Shown: positions 62,101 through 64,000 of the stretch, one piece after another
Numbering within the stretch: the stretch's first letter is position 1
How the letters are laid out: every line of letters starts with the position of its first letter
DNA from: Dipylidium caninum
Taxonomy: Eukaryota; Platyhelminthes; Cestoda; Cyclophyllidea; Dipylidiidae
DNA length: 64,000 nt
Assembly (NCBI GenBank): GCA_017562135.1
Contig: QEYB01000273.1
Span: 1-64,000 of the forward strand
Direction: 5' to 3'
The notes under the pieces: generated by a model
What the model was told of the DNA's origin: nothing
The model's input: only the letters and a program-made list of their open reading frames with translations
The model's database searches: none
Translations under genes and position numbers: made by a program

Positions 62101-62108
62101 TATATAAG
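62101..62108 (+). promoter_or_regulatory. TATA box of the 62.2-kb gene
   Basis: TATATAAG at the same distance from the ATG as in the 12.1-kb partner. Confidence 0.75.
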
Positions 62109-62156
62109 TGCTGAGAGTGAGTGAAAGAGGCCTCCGTGAAGGCAGAGTTCAGCAAA

Positions 62157-62902
62157 ATGTTCATCCTCGTAATAACGCATCTTCTCTGCCTCCTCTCCTC
62201 TCACATCAACGTCTTCGCATGTTCAACGGCGTCGCATGAGACAGAAGATGCACTCCATGTTTCCAGCATCACAAATATGGCGTGTAATTTTATGCTTTTT
62301 TATCTCTCGGCAAGTGCTTTACTCGATGAATTCATGCAACTCTTATAATATGCATCTATCTCGTCACAGCACTTTGTCAGCCACGACGCATCGTTAGTAA
62401 ACATCAGGATATAATGAGAGTGGCAAAGCACTTGACCTACGAGATTTTCAGAACGATGCTGATCGGAGAAAGCTACGGAATGCGGTATTTGTTGGCCGAT
62501 TTGGGGAAATGCACGTGGAGGATCACTCTGAGTAAAGTGGTTGTGGCCGATCGGGAGTTTGAAATTTCAGTGTCAGTTCAAAATCTTCCCTTTGACCTCC
62601 TTTTTACAACCCAGAAAATTAACGGGTAATGTTGCCTAAAGTAAACTCACTTTTCACCCTTACTACTTCTCCTTTCCAACAGAGTGGTTCGTGGCGCCTA
62701 CATCATCAAGGCCTTTGAATTCACAGCATTCTTCCGAGTTGATAAGTCATTGCATGCGGTCACCGTACACAAGGCTCGGAAATATCATGTGTTGGATGCA
62801 GTCTTAGATGAGTCGTTGGCATATCACAAGGAGAGTATTCGGAGGAAAGTCGTGAGGTGGTTTAACTCATCCACTCTAAATGCCGCTTGTCGACTCACAT
62901 AG
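62157..62902 (+). CDS. Small secreted protein of the three-exon family (intact, 200 aa), right arm
   Basis: Mirror copy of the 12.1-kb gene. Exons are 62157-62283, 62370-62625 and 62683-62902, with introns of 86 and 57 bp. TATATAAG at 62101-62108 and AATAAA at 62945-62950 are both conserved. Exon 3 differs from its partner by one silent base in 220. Exon 2 differs at 19 of 256 bases, about 13 of them amino-acid changing: Ser to Arg, Asn to Ser and Glu to Lys before the helix, and Phe to Pro, Val to Leu, Leu to Phe, Asn to Lys, His to Asn and Arg to Gly near its end. The invariant Cys45, Cys90, Trp92 and Cys197 are kept. Two open genes with a diversifying middle exon and a frozen last exon suggest both are functional. 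Extracellular location is inferred from the signal peptide. Confidence 0.82.
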
Positions 62903-62944
62903 AATGACTGCTGCCTAACCCAAGTTACGCGCCATTTGTATCTC

Positions 62945-62950
62945 AATAAA
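62945..62950 (+). terminator. Poly(A) signal of the 62.2-kb gene
   Basis: AATAAA about 43 bp after the stop, identical in position to the mirror copy. Confidence 0.65.
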
Positions 62951-64000
62951 CTGTGCTCTTCACTTGAAATAGTGGCTTTTTGCCCCAAAAGAGTCGGTTG
63001 TTTGGAGGTGGGATGAAGGCAGTTAGATCCAATCCGCCTTGAGTTCAGCCATCGTCCAGCCGGTGCGATAATGTCAAATTCACAATCAGCCGCAGCAACC
63101 TCATCCCACTCAGACCATGCATGAATTATTCGGGGTCCACTGCAGTGAGAGAGCAGCCAACTGAGGAGCACTGAGCTTTCGTTCTGTTCACATTCTACTT
63201 TAGACGTGGAGAGCGACATGGTATAGTGAGAAAAGGGCTGCCATCTCAGATGTATGAACAGCTTTGCTTGTTGAGGCTCCGGTGCTGCAGGCAAAGAAGG
63301 CAATTTAGACGATATGGGCATTAAAGGTAATTATGGACTTCTTCAAGCATTTGCCCGTGATTCTCCGTCTGTGACGACCAGGGTCTCTTCCTGTCAGGAG
63401 AGCTGACGTTATTGCTAACGCACAGATCAGCCTCAGTAGTAGACAGAAATGTGTGTTAGCTGGAAGATTCTACCCACTCCATTTATTCTGCCTTCGGCAT
63501 TTCTCGCCAGTGCAATAAGATGAAGAGACCGAGGGCGTTTAGTCTTCTGCCCACGCATCCCCCATGTAAATCTCACTTCGCGCTTTTGGACAACCACATA
63601 TGTTTTCCACCTAGAAGCCCTTAAATGGCAAATCACACTTGATTCAGGTTTTGATAGCAAGAATCAGAAGCGCTATGGCAGTGGCAAAAGTTTATCGGCA
63701 AAACTGAAGTATAACAACTGAATAATGTTACATTTGTATGAATAAATTTCAATGTTTCATTTGTAAGTAAAAGCCACAATAGCACCAGTCGAGTAATGCG
63801 TTCATGTGACATGGGGCCTTCACATTCTGCGAGGCGCCCTCCATCTACCAGTTCGGAGAACTCTTTGTGGGTTCATCTGCTGCCTATGAGAATGACAAAT
63901 CTCAGATGCGGAAAAGCTACGCAGCTGCCTTTCAGCGCGACAGAAGTGTTTTGTTTAAATGACCGTGATGCCCCACTCTCTAGGTTGCCTATTCGGCTGC

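Larger units (their letters stand above)
58855..64000 (-). repeat. Right arm of the large inverted repeat
   Basis: Reverse complement of 11,052-16,231. The arms are about 5.15 kb long and separated by about 42.6 kb. The final bases of the window still match the left arm, so the repeat is cut by the window boundary. Confidence 0.92.

Noticed and set aside
1..64000. CRISPR arrays, tRNA or rRNA genes, and retroelement polymerase or integrase domains
   Set aside because: Searched by eye; no regular spaced repeats, cloverleaf or catalytic motifs were found. Short tRNA-like structures cannot be excluded without a covariance-model scan.

Overview
The window reads as nuclear DNA of an animal. It has spliced genes with GT-AG introns of about 40-90 bp, TATA boxes, AATAAA poly(A) signals and long gene-poor stretches. 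No bacterial, phage or plasmid gene organisation and no clear transposase or reverse transcriptase was seen. The very short introns, and one gene whose ATG follows a TAATCTAG acceptor-like string 5 bp after the stop of another frame, would suit a flatworm (perhaps a tapeworm) with spliced-leader trans-splicing. That placement is inference, not proof.

The dominant content is one multigene family that I do not recognise from memory. Each member is a small secreted protein of about 194-200 aa encoded by three exons. Exon 1 (112-127 nt) encodes a signal peptide and ends in phase 1. Exon 2 is 256 nt in every intact copy and ends in phase 2. Exon 3 (202-235 nt) encodes the C-terminus. A Cys at the start of exon 2 and a Trp exactly 47 residues later are invariant. 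Five copies have all three exons open: 7.5-8.2 kb (-), its duplicate at 51.9-52.6 kb (-, ATG changed to ATA), 12.1-12.9 kb (-), its mirror copy at 62.2-62.9 kb (+), and 27.1-27.8 kb (-). Four more are full-length but frameshifted (1.9, 37.7, 40.7 and 45.8 kb). At least ten decayed genes or exon fragments are scattered between them. The helix-then-strand layout loosely recalls the TULIP / group 7 mite-allergen fold; this is a hypothesis only.

Layout: positions 1-10.9 kb are repeated in the same orientation at 43.8-56.0 kb, with a 1.77-kb deletion in the left copy. Positions 11.05-16.2 kb are repeated in inverted orientation at 58.85-64.0 kb, and the arm runs to the window edge. A smaller inverted repeat (36.9-38.95 / 40.3-42.3 kb) carries a head-to-head gene pair. 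A 1.1-kb piece is present three times (2.6, 33.4 and 46.4 kb). Block 18.4-22.5 kb and the 56.3-57.3 kb locus show little duplication and hold exon-like ORFs that may belong to unrelated genes. The 56.3-57.3 kb locus includes a segment resembling part of a CARD domain.

The left copies carry many single-base indels relative to the right copies, so some of the frameshifts may be assembly errors rather than true pseudogenisation.
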